This document shows positions 45,662-54,868 of a stretch of 64,000 bases of DNA, one piece after another. This DNA is from Ruminococcus sp. GTDB taxonomy: Bacteria > Bacillota > Clostridia > Oscillospirales > Ruminococcaceae. The notes beneath the pieces are model-generated. The model was given only the letters and a program-made list of their open reading frames with translations, was not told the DNA's origin and did no database searches. A program made the translations under genes and the position numbers. The stretch is from the NCBI GenBank assembly GCA_017519415.1, contig JAFWSI010000012.1:1-64000 (forward strand), given 5' to 3'. Positions within the stretch are counted from its first letter, which is position 1; every line of letters begins with the position of its first letter.

Positions 45662-47412
45662 AATACCCTCAGTTTCTGTTCAAGCTCGGCGTCGGGCTTC
45701 ACAAATGCGGTCTTGTAATTCGTGAATATGACCTTGCCCGGCTTTGCACCCGCCGGCTTTTTCACAAATTTTGCAAGGCAGTAATCCACAGGCACAAGTC
45801 CCGAATTTCTTCCGCTGCTGTTCACCGCCGCAATAACGGCCGCCTCCTCTATGGTCCTGTCGGGAGGAGTCGCCCCGTCGGTGAGTATAAGCGTATGGGA
45901 ACCAGTTATGAGCTGAGTGTGCAGCCATATGTCCGACTTCTCTGCAAACTTCAGTGTCAGCTGATCGTTCTGCTTGTTGTTCCTGCCCACCAGTATGGTG
46001 AAGCCGTCGCTGGATCTGTACTCCACAGGCGGCAGAGCCTTCGGAGGCTTAGCCTTTCCGCCCCCATACTTAACATAACCCTGCTCGCGGAGCTCAAGCC
46101 TGAGCTGGATAATATCGTTTTCAGAGGAAGCTCTTGTCAGCGAATCGAACACGCTGTCAAGATACTGGAGCTCCTCCTCGCCCCTTTCTATCTGTACCGC
46201 CAGCTTTTCCTCGGCGGTAACCGACTTCTTGTACTCATTATAATAATGCTGGGCGTTCTGTGCAGGAGTTTTTCTGACGTCAAGAGGTATAGTGATCTGC
46301 GGACAGCTCTCGTCGTAGAAGTTCTCCACCACAGCCGTGCTGTCGCCCTTCTGTATGCGGTACATATTGGCGGAGATAAGATCGCCGCAGAGCTTTGCGT
46401 GCTCCTTGTCCGCACAGGCAGCCAGCTCTTCGCGCTGCACCGCTATCCTTCTTGATGTACGCTCCGTAAGATTTACAAGCAGCTTGAAAATATCGTTGGC
46501 CCTCTGCTTTGTACGGGATGCGCGGTCACGCTCAGAATAGAAATGATCCAGCAGTTCCGAGGCGCTTGGCAGCTCCCTGGTGTACATAAGAGTGCCGAAC
46601 TGGGAAAGCCGTATAAAGGAAAAATCCTTCAGCTGACCCTCCTTGTCGCTGACGACAGAAAAGCAGCACTCGCCGCCTTCAAGCTGCTCCTTCGTCCTCT
46701 TTATTATAAAGAGCAGACGATCCAGCTGATCGCCGCCTACAGTGTCGCTTTCAAGGTGGGCTCCCCTGCCCGCAAAAAAAGCCCATTCCCTTGCAAGAAC
46801 GGGAGATATTCCCTCGAATATCCGTATCAGAGCCTTTGAAAGCTCCTTAGGCTCGGTACTGCGTAGCCTTTCCACTATTTCATCGGGAACGGCGGTAAGA
46901 AAATCCAGCCTGTCGTCCCTCGGAGGAAGAGTATACTTCATTCCGGGCAGCACAAGCCTTTCACGGGACATCTCCTCGTCAACACGCTTGATACTGTCGA
47001 TCACCCTGCCGTCCTGACTGACGATGACAAGATTTGAGCATCTGCCCATTATCTCGCAGGCAAGCGTGACGGTAACAATGTCCCCGAGCTCGTTTACACA
47101 CTCAAAATCAAGGAACAGTATACGTTCCAGACCGTCCTGACGAATATCCGTGAGCTTTCCGCTGCCCAGCTTCTTTCTCAGGAGCATACAGAACATGGGC
47201 GGGGTCTGGGGATTGTCAACGGTATTTTCCGTAAGATGAACTCTGGCACTGCCTGCATTTGCAGAAATATACAGCTTTCTGCTGCCGCTGCGGGTACGTA
47301 TGGATATAATGACCTCCTCGCGGGAGGGCTGATGTATTTTTTCTACCCTGCCGCCTATAAGGGGCATGAGTTCTTTCCTTACAGCATATAAAAAAGCTCC
47401 GTCCAGAGCCAT
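45658..47412 (-). CDS. rqcH: NFACT ribosome-quality-control protein RqcH (Rqc2 homologue, FbpA)
   Basis: 584 aa, ATG 47412. N-terminal NFACT-N (MALDGAFLYAVRKELMPLIGGRVEKIHQP), helix-hairpin-helix and long coiled coil (about 280-430), then NFACT-R (about 455-584; DIWLHTQLITGSHTLI...). The conserved DxWLH pattern is used to recruit alanyl-tRNA in B. subtilis RqcH. It marks stalled 50S subunits with Ala tails. A leader with a TATAAT at about 47499 lies upstream. It overlaps aag by 4 bp. Confidence 0.93.
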   Translation of the reverse strand: MALDGAFLYAVRKELMPLIGGRVEKIHQPSREEVIISIRTRSGSRKLYISANAGSARVHLTENTVDNPQTPPMFCMLLRKKLGSGKLTDIRQDGLERILFLDFECVNELGDIVTVTLACEIMGRCSNLVIVSQDGRVIDSIKRVDEEMSRERLVLPGMKYTLPPRDDRLDFLTAVPDEIVERLRSTEPKELSKALIRIFEGISPVLAREWAFFAGRGAHLESDTVGGDQLDRLLFIIKRTKEQLEGGECCFSVVSDKEGQLKDFSFIRLSQFGTLMYTRELPSASELLDHFYSERDRASRTKQRANDIFKLLVNLTERTSRRIAVQREELAACADKEHAKLCGDLISANMYRIQKGDSTAVVENFYDESCPQITIPLDVRKTPAQNAQHYYNEYKKSVTAEEKLAVQIERGEEELQYLDSVFDSLTRASSENDIIQLRLELREQGYVKYGGGKAKPPKALPPVEYRSSDGFTILVGRNNKQNDQLTLKFAEKSDIWLHTQLITGSHTLILTDGATPPDRTIEEAAVIAAVNSSGRNSGLVPVDYCLAKFVKKPAGAKPGKVIFTNYKTAFVKPDAELEQKLRVL

Positions 47413-47509
47413 AAGATCATTCCTTTTCCTGAATATGAGGTCGAATGCGGAAACCCTTCATTATCCTCTGACCGCGGCGCATGGTCTCACAACTTTATAT
47501 TATAACATT

Positions 47510-48346
47510 TTATGCGCTGTCAGTCAATCCCTTAGCGCAATAAATAAGCAGCTCGAAGTCCGCCTTTGTGCGCAGGCTGTCATATCCTGCAAGGCGGTCG
47601 CGCTGCTGCGGACTTGTACGGTAGTAATAAGGAGTCATGGCAAACAGAGCCTCTATGTCCTCACGGGAGGTCAGCTCCATATCGTAGGTTATGTGCTTCT
47701 TCCCTATAAGCTCAAAGCCCTCCAGCTCATAGGGCTTGACCTCGTTTTTGTAGGGAGTGTCATAGACTGCCTGCTTCAGCTCCCACAAATGCTCCTCCGA
47801 GGGAATCGCCATTATCATTATGCCGCTTTTTTTCAGCACTCTCCGGTACTCACTGCCGCAGTAGGGCGCAAAAAGGGTGACCAGCATATCACAGGTGCTG
47901 TCCCCGGCGGGGATATGAAATACGCTCGCCGCCGCAAAGCTTATCCCGCCGCATCTCTTTGCCGCACATTCAACAGCTGCTTTCGAGATGTCGATACCGT
48001 ACATTTCGGCCGCAATATCCGCCTTGTCAAAACAGTCAAAAATTGCGGTGGTATAATAGCCCTCGCCGCAGCCTGCGTCAAGGAGCACCTTTCCGCTGAA
48101 ATGAGCCGCTGCCGCTTCACAGAGGGCGTCGCACAGCGGCTTATAGTAGCCCTTATCCAGAAAGCGCCTTCTGGCCTGCACCATGAGCTTGTTGTCACCG
48201 TGGACAGTCTTTCCCATATGCTTCGAAAGAAGCAGGTTAACGTAGCCGCTCCGCGCTATGTCGAAGCTGTGACGCTTCTGACACACATAGGCATTGCCGT
48301 TTATTTCCAGCTTTTCGCCGCAGACCGGACATATAAATATACTCAT
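47510..48346 (-). CDS. rlmA: 23S rRNA (guanine) methyltransferase RlmA-type
   Basis: 278 aa, ATG 48346 after GAGGTGAGGGC. N-terminal zinc motif CPVCGEKLEINGNAYVC...H (about 6-26) as in RlmA, the linker SGYVNLLL, and an AdoMet Rossmann fold with VLLDAGCGEGYYT (about 90). The partner of rRNA G745/G748 methylation cannot be decided from sequence; the TlrB-type G748 branch of Gram-positives is likely. It starts 9 bp after the trmK-nif3 gene stop and is probably co-transcribed with it. Confidence 0.88.
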   Translation of the reverse strand: MSIFICPVCGEKLEINGNAYVCQKRHSFDIARSGYVNLLLSKHMGKTVHGDNKLMVQARRRFLDKGYYKPLCDALCEAAAAHFSGKVLLDAGCGEGYYTTAIFDCFDKADIAAEMYGIDISKAAVECAAKRCGGISFAAASVFHIPAGDSTCDMLVTLFAPYCGSEYRRVLKKSGIMIMAIPSEEHLWELKQAVYDTPYKNEVKPYELEGFELIGKKHITYDMELTSREDIEALFAMTPYYYRTSPQQRDRLAGYDSLRTKADFELLIYCAKGLTDSA

Positions 48347-48355
48347 GCCCTCACC

Positions 48356-49798
48356 TCATACATATTCACAGGGATCGGAGGAGCTCTCAGCTATCTCAAT
48401 ATCCAGCTGCGGGAATTTATTTTCAAGCACACTGCGGAGCTTAGTAAGAACGATGTTCTCCGTGTGGAAATGTCCGCAGTCAAACAGGGCTGTGCCGCTG
48501 TTATTTGCCGCTATCCATACATCGTGCTTCACGTCGCCCGTGATAAGGGCGTCGCAGCCCTTGGCTTCCGCGATGCCGAGCATGGAACCGCCGGAGCCCG
48601 AACAGAAAGCTATTCTTGATACTCTTTCTGCACTGCTGCTCACCCGTACATACTCACAGCCGAATATATCCCTGAGGGCAGCAGCGAATACAGAGGGCAC
48701 CTCAGGCTGTGCAAGCTGAACTATCCAGCCGTAGTGTCTGCCGTCGCCCAGCTCCTCAAAGGGCTCTGCTTCACCCGAAAGCTCAAACCGCTCCGACAGC
48801 CTGTCAAGTATCACTCCGTTAGTGCCGCCGTCGCATATATCAAGGTTCGTATGCATACATATTGCCGCAATGCCGCGGTCTATAAGAGTGAAAACGGGAG
48901 TGTTCCGCCTTATCCTTTTCAGCGGCTCGAAAATAACCGGGTGATGGGAGATGATGAGCTCCGCCCCCTTTTCCGAAGCCTCATTGACTGCCTCGTTGGT
49001 TATATCCAAAGTAAGGAGCACCTTGCTGCACTCCATATCGTAATTCTCTACAAGAAGTCCGGAATTATCCCAGCTGTCCTGTGCGGAGAAGGGATAAATG
49101 CTGTCAAGGCAGGCATAGATGCTGTTTATCTTCACGCTGTCTGTTCCGTTTTCCATTTTATATGCAAGAGCAGCATAGTGCTGCGCTTCTTCTGCTTTTC
49201 CTGCGGCTTCAAGGGACTTTCCAACCTTTGCAAGGCGCTCAGCCTCCCGCTTGCGATACTTCCTTGCTGCTTCGTCGTCATCAAAAAAACCGTACAGCGC
49301 GTCGTTTTCGGTGAGAAGCTTCCCGTCGGGAGCCTTTTCCGCCACCATTATAACATAAAGCTTGTCCTTATCCTCAGCTGTATACTCACCGGTTATTTCA
49401 AACTGATACTCATAGAGCTTCTTTCTCAGCAGTTCCGCCTTTGTCATGGGCTGAAGTATCATTCTCACGCCGTCAAGGTTGGAAACGCATCTTCCGATTA
49501 TATCCGCAATAGTCTCGCCGCCCATGCCTGCAATTACAACATCTGTCACGCCGTTAAGGTCAACTTTTTCCAGTCCGTCGGAGAGCACAAGCTCCACCTT
49601 GTCCTGTATCCCGTATTTCTCCACAGTTGCCCGTGCAGAGTCAAGGGGACCCTCCTTCACGTCAGAGGCTATGACCCTCCTGCATTTGCCGCTCGTTATA
49701 AGCTCTGCTGCAAGATAAGCGTGATCCGTGCCCACATCTGCTGCGGCACCCTTTCCGCTGACAAGCTCAGCTATCTTCATTAATCTTTTATCAAGCAT
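48356..49798 (-). CDS. TrmK - Nif3 fusion (tRNA m1A22 methyltransferase and dinuclear-metal Nif3-like protein)
   Basis: 480 aa from ATG 49798 (AGGTGGCGGAA upstream); the frame to 49858 lacks a site. Residues about 1-225 are TrmK: AADVGTDHAYLA, DVVIAGMGGETIADII, MILQPMTKAELLRK. It methylates adenine 22 of tRNA with AdoMet. Residues about 230-480 are Nif3/YqfO: SWDNSGLLV, LIISHHPVIF, MHTNLD, GCDALITGDVKHDVW, FDCGHFHTEN, which supply the dinuclear-metal His/Asp/Glu ligands. In B. subtilis these are adjacent genes (yqfN-yqfO); here they form one polypeptide without a stop between them. The insert domain of YqfO is absent or short. Confidence 0.9.
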   Translation of the reverse strand: MLDKRLMKIAELVSGKGAAADVGTDHAYLAAELITSGKCRRVIASDVKEGPLDSARATVEKYGIQDKVELVLSDGLEKVDLNGVTDVVIAGMGGETIADIIGRCVSNLDGVRMILQPMTKAELLRKKLYEYQFEITGEYTAEDKDKLYVIMVAEKAPDGKLLTENDALYGFFDDDEAARKYRKREAERLAKVGKSLEAAGKAEEAQHYAALAYKMENGTDSVKINSIYACLDSIYPFSAQDSWDNSGLLVENYDMECSKVLLTLDITNEAVNEASEKGAELIISHHPVIFEPLKRIRRNTPVFTLIDRGIAAICMHTNLDICDGGTNGVILDRLSERFELSGEAEPFEELGDGRHYGWIVQLAQPEVPSVFAAALRDIFGCEYVRVSSSAERVSRIAFCSGSGGSMLGIAEAKGCDALITGDVKHDVWIAANNSGTALFDCGHFHTENIVLTKLRSVLENKFPQLDIEIAESSSDPCEYV

Positions 49799-49856
49799 TT
49801 CCGCCACCTCATTCAAAAAATAGCGCACTGCCTGCGCAGTACGCATAAACAAAACC

Positions 49857-49884
49857 AAGCACAGCCGTTTCCGACTGTGCTTTT
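49857..49884 (-). terminator. Terminator of the zf-trcl gene
   Basis: AAGCACAG / CTGTGCTT stem followed on the minus strand by GGTTTTG. A second hairpin (GCGCACTGC / GCGCAGTACGC, 49823-49844) lies between it and the TrmK-Nif3 start. Confidence 0.55.
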
Positions 49885-49895
49885 GGTCTCATTAA

Positions 49896-50171
49896 TTACG
49901 CCTCGTTCATTTTTGCAAAGCAATCGCTGCAATAAACAGCTCTTCCTTCCTTGGGCTCAAAAGGAACCTTTGCTTCGCCGCCGCATGATGCGCAAACCGC
50001 TGTGTACATTACACGCTCAGCCTTGCCTGCGTTCTTTCTTGCGTCACGACATGATTTGCATCTCTGGGGCTCGTTAACGAAGCCTTTCTCTGCATAAAAT
50101 TCCTGTTCGCCTGCGGAGAAAATAAACTCGTTTCCGCACTCCTTGCAAACTAATGTCTTGTCTTCGTACAT
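49896..50171 (-). CDS. Small zinc-ribbon protein (zf-trcl family)
   Basis: 91 aa, ATG 50171 after AGCGAGGTATTGTACT. DKTLVCKECGNEFIFSAGEQEFYAEKGF with NEPQRCKSCR is the PF13451 zf-trcl signature; a second ribbon CASCG...YCSDCF follows. Two metal sites are expected. Cytoplasmic, nucleic-acid-binding or chaperone-like role presumed, not known. It lies downstream of the sigma-factor gene. Confidence 0.85.
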   Translation of the reverse strand: MYEDKTLVCKECGNEFIFSAGEQEFYAEKGFVNEPQRCKSCRDARKNAGKAERVMYTAVCASCGGEAKVPFEPKEGRAVYCSDCFAKMNEA

Positions 50172-50269
50172 AGTACAATACCTCGCTTAAATTTTTTCGA
50201 CCACGGTTGGATTTCCACCCACATCTTTGTAAAACAACGCTCTTCTGGCTTGAGCTACACGGTCATATT

Positions 50270-50899
50270 TCAATTCGGATCGTGCATTACTGCACGTATC
50301 TTTCTTCTCGCTCTCTGCATGGCGTTATCAACAGCTTTTTCCGTTATGCCCAGCTTTTCGGCCGCACTTTTATAGCTCAGCCCCTGAACGCACAGAGTAA
50401 GCACATTGAGTTCTGTCAGAGACAGCACCGAGCAGATATTCTTCCACAGCTCGGAAAAGTATTCCTTGTAAAAGTAAATGCTCTCGGGAGTTTCCTCCAC
50501 TGACAATATATCCTCTGCACTCTCCTCATCAAGGCTCTCGGCAAGGGAAAGGTTCCTGACGGATCTTCTGGAGAGGGTCCTCATCCTGTTGACGATACAC
50601 ACCTCGGCAAAGGTGGAGAATTTCACTCCCTTCTGGGGGTCGAATGCGTCAATGGCTTTCAGCAGGCTTATAAGCCCTTCCTGATAGAGGTCGTCACTGT
50701 CGGTCTCGGGATTTGCATAGGTTTCCGATTTAATGAAAATAAGCTTTGAATAGCGCGATATAAGAACAGCGGCAGCTGTTTTATCGTTTTTTCCCAGCTC
50801 TGCAAGCTCTTCATCGCTTTTGCTGTTCAGTTCATTCAAATTGAAATCAAAATCAAGCAAGTTATCCACCCAACAATCCGCATTAACCATACAATTCAT
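50270..50899 (-). CDS. Alternative sigma factor (SigH-like)
   Basis: 209 aa, ATG 50899. Region 2: RYSKLIFIKSETYANPETDSDDLYQEG... with KGVKFSTFAEVCIVNRMRTLSRR (promoter -10 recognition). Region 4: LSLTELNVLTLCVQGLSYKSAAEKLGITEKAVDNAMQRARRKI (helix-turn-helix for -35). No region 1 or 3 is present, which is the SigH/SigF-like size. The ribosome binding site GGGGAG is inside the 3' arm of a 9-bp hairpin (50907-50940), so translation should be low unless it opens. It follows the DivIVA-like gene on the same strand. Confidence 0.85.
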   Translation of the reverse strand: MNCMVNADCWVDNLLDFDFNLNELNSKSDEELAELGKNDKTAAAVLISRYSKLIFIKSETYANPETDSDDLYQEGLISLLKAIDAFDPQKGVKFSTFAEVCIVNRMRTLSRRSVRNLSLAESLDEESAEDILSVEETPESIYFYKEYFSELWKNICSVLSLTELNVLTLCVQGLSYKSAAEKLGITEKAVDNAMQRARRKIRAVMHDPN

Positions 50900-50906
50900 T
50901 ATCTTG

Positions 50907-50940
50907 CCGTCTCCCCGCAGACATATCCGCAGGGAGACGG
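50907..50940 (-). promoter_or_regulatory. Hairpin sequestering the sigma-factor ribosome binding site
   Basis: Perfect 9-bp stem CCGTCTCCC / GGGAGACGG on the minus strand, extended past a mismatch by GC/GC, loop about 12 nt. The 3' arm contains the Shine-Dalgarno GGGGAG; ATG is 7 nt past the stem. There is no T-run on the minus strand after the stem, so it is not a terminator for the upstream gene. Confidence 0.7.
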
Positions 50941-50953
50941 AGATGATCTTTTT

Positions 50954-52438
50954 TTACGAATCCTTGGCAGCCTCTTCCTCGGCAGCCTTGAGGAGCTCAG
51001 CCATATCAAAGTTGAAGCTTGCGCTCTTGTTGTTCTGCGGAGGCTTGTTCTGCTGATTCTGAGCAGCCTGTGCAGGTGCGGGAGCGGGCTTATTGTTATT
51101 GTTGCCGAACTTATTATTGTTGTCAAATCCGCCTGAGGACTTTGAAGCCTCGGAGATCTTTGCCGATGCAAGATCGGAAAGATCAGCCTTCGGAGCCTTT
51201 GCAGCCTCGAATACAGCCTTGGGAGCCTCAGCCTTCTTTATTCCGGGGCCGGCAGACTTTGCGTCGAGGGTCTTGCGCGCCTCACCGATGATGTTCTGTG
51301 CCTCGTTCATTCTGCCAGAGCACTGACCTGTAAGGTTATTGAGTACAGAAGCGATGTCTGTGAACTTGCTGTTTATGCTCTCGATCTCTGTGAGGAGCAT
51401 CTCGCGTACAGTCTTGGACATCTCGTTTACCTTGTCTGCATGGCTGTTTGCCTCGTCAACGGTTGACTTAGCCTGATCGTTGGCCTCCTTGATGCAGGTC
51501 TCGGCAGCTGCATTTGCATTTGCAACAGCCTTTTCTGCCTCAACGTTAGCTTCCTTGAGTATCTGAGCAGCCTTGTCGTTAGCCTCCTTGGTAACGGCGT
51601 CTGCGTCCTTCTTGGCCTGAAGTGTGATCTGATTAACGTTCTTCTGAGCCTCTGTGAAGAGAGCGCCCATATCAAATGTAGGAAGTGAAGCTGCGGCATT
51701 TTCCTTGAGCTCTGCGATCTCACCGTTGAGCTTGGTGATCTCTGCTTCCTTGGAAGCGGCAGCCTCTGCCTTCTCGGCAGCCTCGCGCTTGGCAGCGTCA
51801 AGCTTGGAGGTGAGGTCTGTGATCTCCTTGTTCTTGGCAACAAGCTCGTCGGAGATCTTTATTATCTCCTGCTTAGCCTTTGAAAGCTCAGCATCGGCAG
51901 CACCGCCTGCTGCGGCAGCATTTCCTGCGGAAGCAGCCTTCTGCTCGGCAGCCTTGAGACGGTTGCGGAGCTCCTCGATCTCCTTCTTTGCAGCCTCGAG
52001 AGCAGCTGTGGTCTGTGCATTTGCCTGCGGATTTGCAGCGCCGGCAGCAGCCTTCTGCTCAGCCGCCTTGAGCTGGTTCTTGAGAGTATCTATCTCCTTC
52101 TTTGCCGCCTCAAGAGCAGCAACGGTCTGGGCGTTAGCCTGACCGCCTGCACCGCCGGCCTTTAGCTGTGAGATAGTCTTCTGAAGCTCCTCGTTCTCTT
52201 TCTTGGCAGCTCTTAAAGCGTTATTTGAAGTATTGAGTTTTTCCTGAAGGTTCTCGACCTGATTCTTATATTTCGCTAATTCCTGAGGGTCTGAAGGACC
52301 ATTTGCCTTAGCCGCCTTGAGCTCGTCCTCAAGTGCGACGATCTTTGAATTGAGCTCATCAAGGTATGTAATAACGTCTTCCTTGATAAATCCTTTTTGA
52401 CCGATCTTGGTTTCTCTTAATACTGTTGGTTCATCCAT
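50954..52438 (-). CDS. DivIVA-like coiled-coil protein
   Basis: 494 aa from ATG 52438 (GGAG about 10 nt upstream); the longer frame from 52510 is in the leader. N-terminal VLRETKIGQKGFIKEDVITYLDELN resembles the DivIVA membrane-binding and first-coil region. About 30-260 is a heptad coiled coil with an internal 40-residue duplication (VAALEAAKKEIDTLKNQLKA / TAALEAAKKEIEELRNRLKA). About 265-380 is an Ala-rich helix with repeated KEAN segments. The C-terminus is Asn/Gln/Pro-rich. It likely marks poles or septum curvature, working upstream of wall synthesis; the link to the sigma factor behind it is inference. Confidence 0.75.
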   Translation of the reverse strand: MDEPTVLRETKIGQKGFIKEDVITYLDELNSKIVALEDELKAAKANGPSDPQELAKYKNQVENLQEKLNTSNNALRAAKKENEELQKTISQLKAGGAGGQANAQTVAALEAAKKEIDTLKNQLKAAEQKAAAGAANPQANAQTTAALEAAKKEIEELRNRLKAAEQKAASAGNAAAAGGAADAELSKAKQEIIKISDELVAKNKEITDLTSKLDAAKREAAEKAEAAASKEAEITKLNGEIAELKENAAASLPTFDMGALFTEAQKNVNQITLQAKKDADAVTKEANDKAAQILKEANVEAEKAVANANAAAETCIKEANDQAKSTVDEANSHADKVNEMSKTVREMLLTEIESINSKFTDIASVLNNLTGQCSGRMNEAQNIIGEARKTLDAKSAGPGIKKAEAPKAVFEAAKAPKADLSDLASAKISEASKSSGGFDNNNKFGNNNNKPAPAPAQAAQNQQNKPPQNNKSASFNFDMAELLKAAEEEAAKDS

Positions 52439-52595
52439 GGTTGGTACACTCCATTTCCCCCCGTCAAGCCGAGGTAAAAAATTAAGGAATAAGAACCCAT
52501 ACTCCGTCACTGAGAAGGCGTGTTTTGGTGATATTGCATATATTCAAGCCTTCACAGTCTAAGAATACAGGTTCTGCTGATTATGCCTTACATAA

Positions 52596-52624
52596 ATTAT
52601 AACATATTGGTTATATTATTTCAA
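52596..52624 (-). promoter_or_regulatory. Promoter of the DivIVA-like gene
   Basis: Minus strand TTGAAA (52619-52624), 17-bp spacer, TATAAT (52596-52601). The leader is about 150 nt. The remaining region to 52,828 (AT-rich) shows nothing else. Confidence 0.75.
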
Positions 52625-52828
52625 CTATTCAGATGTAGAAAATTTAAATTGATTTTAGTGCAATTTACTATAAAAACAGGTTGAAATATACCGCGCGTTA
52701 ATAAAACAGTAAACATCTTTATCATATTACGTCATATCAGCTCATTAAGTTACAATTTGTAAATATAAAATCTATACGAAATATGCTTTTTTTATATCCA
52801 TTGCCAAAAATGCCGAAGGATAATTTCT

Positions 52829-53452
52829 TCAAGCTAAAAAATACCCCCGACTCTCCAGAAACATGACGAAAAATACGATGAATTCCACCACCAGGCCTAT
52901 ACCTAAAACCAAAGCCAGAGTCAGAATATATTTCTTTTTCAAGCCCTTTCGCTTTTCGAGCTCCTTTGCCTTTTCGATCTCATCGAGAGTTTCGCCGTTC
53001 ATGAACGCAATGACCTCGCGATAAGTCTGAACGTCGTTCTCCATCTGCATTTTCCCCATTTTATGAAATGCTATAAATGCGACTACCCAAAATGCACCGG
53101 TAAGCATCGCAAACAACAATCTCAGCGGCTCGGCGTTCAGTACAGAAGCAAGCACTGCCGATGCAAGAGCTGCAAGTGTTGTCATACCTGCAAGATTATA
53201 AAGCTTTTTCATTTCCTTTCCGTCATTCTTTGTAACAGTCTCTTTCATAGTATCAACATCTCCTTTGATAAGCTCGTCGAGAGAAACGCCGAACACATCA
53301 CCGAGGATAAGCAGACTATGAACATCGGGATAGCTCTTTTCAGTCTCCCAGTTGGATATAGTCTGGCGGCTGACATACGCGCGTTCTGCCAGTGTCTCCT
53401 GTGACCAGCCTTTTTCCGTTCTCAGTTCTTTTATCCTTTTGCTCAGTTCCAT
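52829..53452 (-). CDS. XRE-family regulator with C-terminal membrane segments
   Basis: 207 aa from ATG 53452 with AAAGGAG 8 nt upstream. HTH_3 domain about 1-60 (KRIKELRTEKGWSQETLAER, then VSRQTISNWE and YPDVHSLLILGDVFGVSLDEL). Two membrane pairs (about 85-130 and about 175-205) follow, so it is a membrane-tethered regulator, a type common in Firmicutes. The signal and targets are unknown. A GGGG/CCCC hairpin is in its leader. Confidence 0.85.
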   Translation of the reverse strand: MELSKRIKELRTEKGWSQETLAERAYVSRQTISNWETEKSYPDVHSLLILGDVFGVSLDELIKGDVDTMKETVTKNDGKEMKKLYNLAGMTTLAALASAVLASVLNAEPLRLLFAMLTGAFWVVAFIAFHKMGKMQMENDVQTYREVIAFMNGETLDEIEKAKELEKRKGLKKKYILTLALVLGIGLVVEFIVFFVMFLESRGYFLA

Positions 53453-53470
53453 ACGTTTCACTCCTTTCCG

Positions 53471-53525
53471 CAGGGGCATCTCCCCTGTCTGAACTCATCA
53501 TAGCAGAGAATGTGATTTTTTTCAA
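53471..53525 (-). promoter_or_regulatory. Promoter and leader palindrome of the XRE gene
   Basis: Minus strand TTGAAA (53520-53525), 17-bp spacer, TATGAT (53497-53502). The leader palindrome CAGGGGcatctCCCCTG (53471-53487) sits just before the ribosome binding site, possibly an operator or RNA hairpin. Confidence 0.65.
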
Positions 53526-53607
53526 CCAAACATCTTTTGCATTCGACGCAAATTCGCTGTCAAAACCTTTTGTCATGACGGTTTTAAGCCGTTTCCACAT
53601 AAAACAA

Positions 53608-53629
53608 AAGCGGCTCATCCGAGCCGCTT
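53608..53629 (-). terminator. Terminator of ftsZ
   Basis: AAGCGGCTC / GAGCCGCTT stem with a 4-nt loop and TTTTGTTTT on the minus strand, 10 nt past the ftsZ stop. Confidence 0.85.
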
Positions 53630-53638
53630 ATATTCTTA

Positions 53639-54769
53639 TTAGTTGCCGAGCATCTTGAATATATCGTCAAGATCGTAATCCTGACTGCTTGATGCAGGTC
53701 TCTGTGTGCTGGGACCGCCGAATCCGAGACCGTCGATAAGAGGATTATCGATAGGAATGATCTCGTCCTCGGGATTTGAAGCCTCGATAGTCGTCGCAGC
53801 AGGCGAATCAACATCGTCAAAGCCGGCAGCGATAACCGTGATAGTCATCTCGTCCTGCATATCCTCCTTGAAGGCTGTACCGAAGATGAACTCAACGCCC
53901 TCAGCAGCTGTATCGGTGATCATCTTTGTAGCTGCGTCAACATCGGATGAAAGAATATCCTCGGACATAGCGATATTGATAAGGAGTCTCTTTGCGCCGG
54001 AGATAGATGTCTCAAGCAGCGGGCTGGAGATAACTGCATTCGCAGCGTCTCTTGCCTTGTCCTTGCCGGTACCGTGGCCGATAGCCATGTGAGCATAGCC
54101 TGCATCCTTCATGATAGTGGAAACGTCTGCGAAGTCGAGGTTTATGTAGCCTTCCTCAACGATAAGATCCGAAATGCTCTTTACACCTGTCTTGAGAACG
54201 TCGTCCGACAGTGCAAAGGACTGCATCATTGTAAGGGGCTTGTCAAGTCCCACAAGAAGTCTTTCATTGGGGATAACGATAAGGGAGTCAACATACTTCC
54301 TGAGCTCTGCGATACCTCTCTCAGCCTGAGCCATTTTCTGCTCTCTCTCAAAGAGGAAGGGCTTTGTAACGACTGCAACCGTGAGAATATCCATTTCCTT
54401 TGCTATCTTCGCAACTACGGGAGCAGCGCCTGTGCCTGTTCCGCCGCCCATACCCGCTGTAATGAAGATCATATCGGCACCCTTGAGGTGTGTCTCGATC
54501 TCGTCGCGGTTCTCCTCGGCACTTCTCTGACCGATCTCGGGCTTGTTGCCTGCGCCTCTGCCCTTTGTAAGCTTAGCGCCGATGGGTATCCTTGTTGTTG
54601 CCTTGGACTTGTTGAGCGCCTTTGCGTCCGTGTTGATAGCGATATATTCTATATTATTGACACCGGAATCTACCATGCAGTTCACGGCATTTCCGCCGCC
54701 ACCTCCAACACCGATGACCTTTATGTTAACATCGGGTTCGAGTGTTTCCTCATAATTGAAATCTGACAT
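53639..54769 (-). CDS. ftsZ: Cell division GTPase FtsZ
   Basis: 376 aa, ATG 54769 after AGGAGGAGTTCAA. Tubulin signature [10 protein letters not shown] (about 108), N-terminal [13 protein letters not shown], the T7 synergy loop and a conserved C-terminal tail [13 protein letters not shown] that binds FtsA/SepF-type partners. It polymerises at midcell as the Z ring. Its own promoter lies in the 179-bp gap after ftsQ. Confidence 0.98.
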   Translation of the reverse strand: MSDFNYEETLEPDVNIKVIGVGGGGGNAVNCMVDSGVNNIEYIAINTDAKALNKSKATTRIPIGAKLTKGRGAGNKPEIGQRSAEENRDEIETHLKGADMIFITAGMGGGTGTGAAPVVAKIAKEMDILTVAVVTKPFLFEREQKMAQAERGIAELRKYVDSLIVIPNERLLVGLDKPLTMMQSFALSDDVLKTGVKSISDLIVEEGYINLDFADVSTIMKDAGYAHMAIGHGTGKDKARDAANAVISSPLLETSISGAKRLLINIAMSEDILSSDVDAATKMITDTAAEGVEFIFGTAFKEDMQDEMTITVIAAGFDDVDSPAATTIEASNPEDEIIPIDNPLIDGLGFGGPSTQRPASSSQDYDLDDIFKMLGN

Positions 54770-54839
54770 TTGAACTCCTCCTACTATTTATTATCCAAAA
54801 TTTATCAATTTTATATATTAACCTATAAATACACTTTAT

Positions 54840-54868
54840 ATTTTAGCATATCGGTGCATTTTTTTCAA
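54840..54868 (-). promoter_or_regulatory. Promoter of ftsZ
   Basis: Minus strand TTGAAA (54863-54868), 17-bp spacer, TAAAAT (54840-54845), AT-rich leader of about 65 nt. Confidence 0.75.

Noticed and set aside
47366-48619. 417-codon plus-strand frame opposite rlmA
   Set aside because: Antisense to rlmA; starts within the rqcH start region and has no domain.
48734-49783. 349-codon plus-strand frame opposite trmK-nif3
   Set aside because: Antisense to conserved TrmK and Nif3 motifs; Cys/Leu-rich nonsense protein without ribosome binding site.
50172-50269. tRNA-like stretch on the minus strand (GCTC...GAGC arm)
   Set aside because: Arms do not form a tRNA cloverleaf: no T-loop TTCRA, no CCA or acceptor stem. 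It is the spacer between the sigma and zf-trcl genes.
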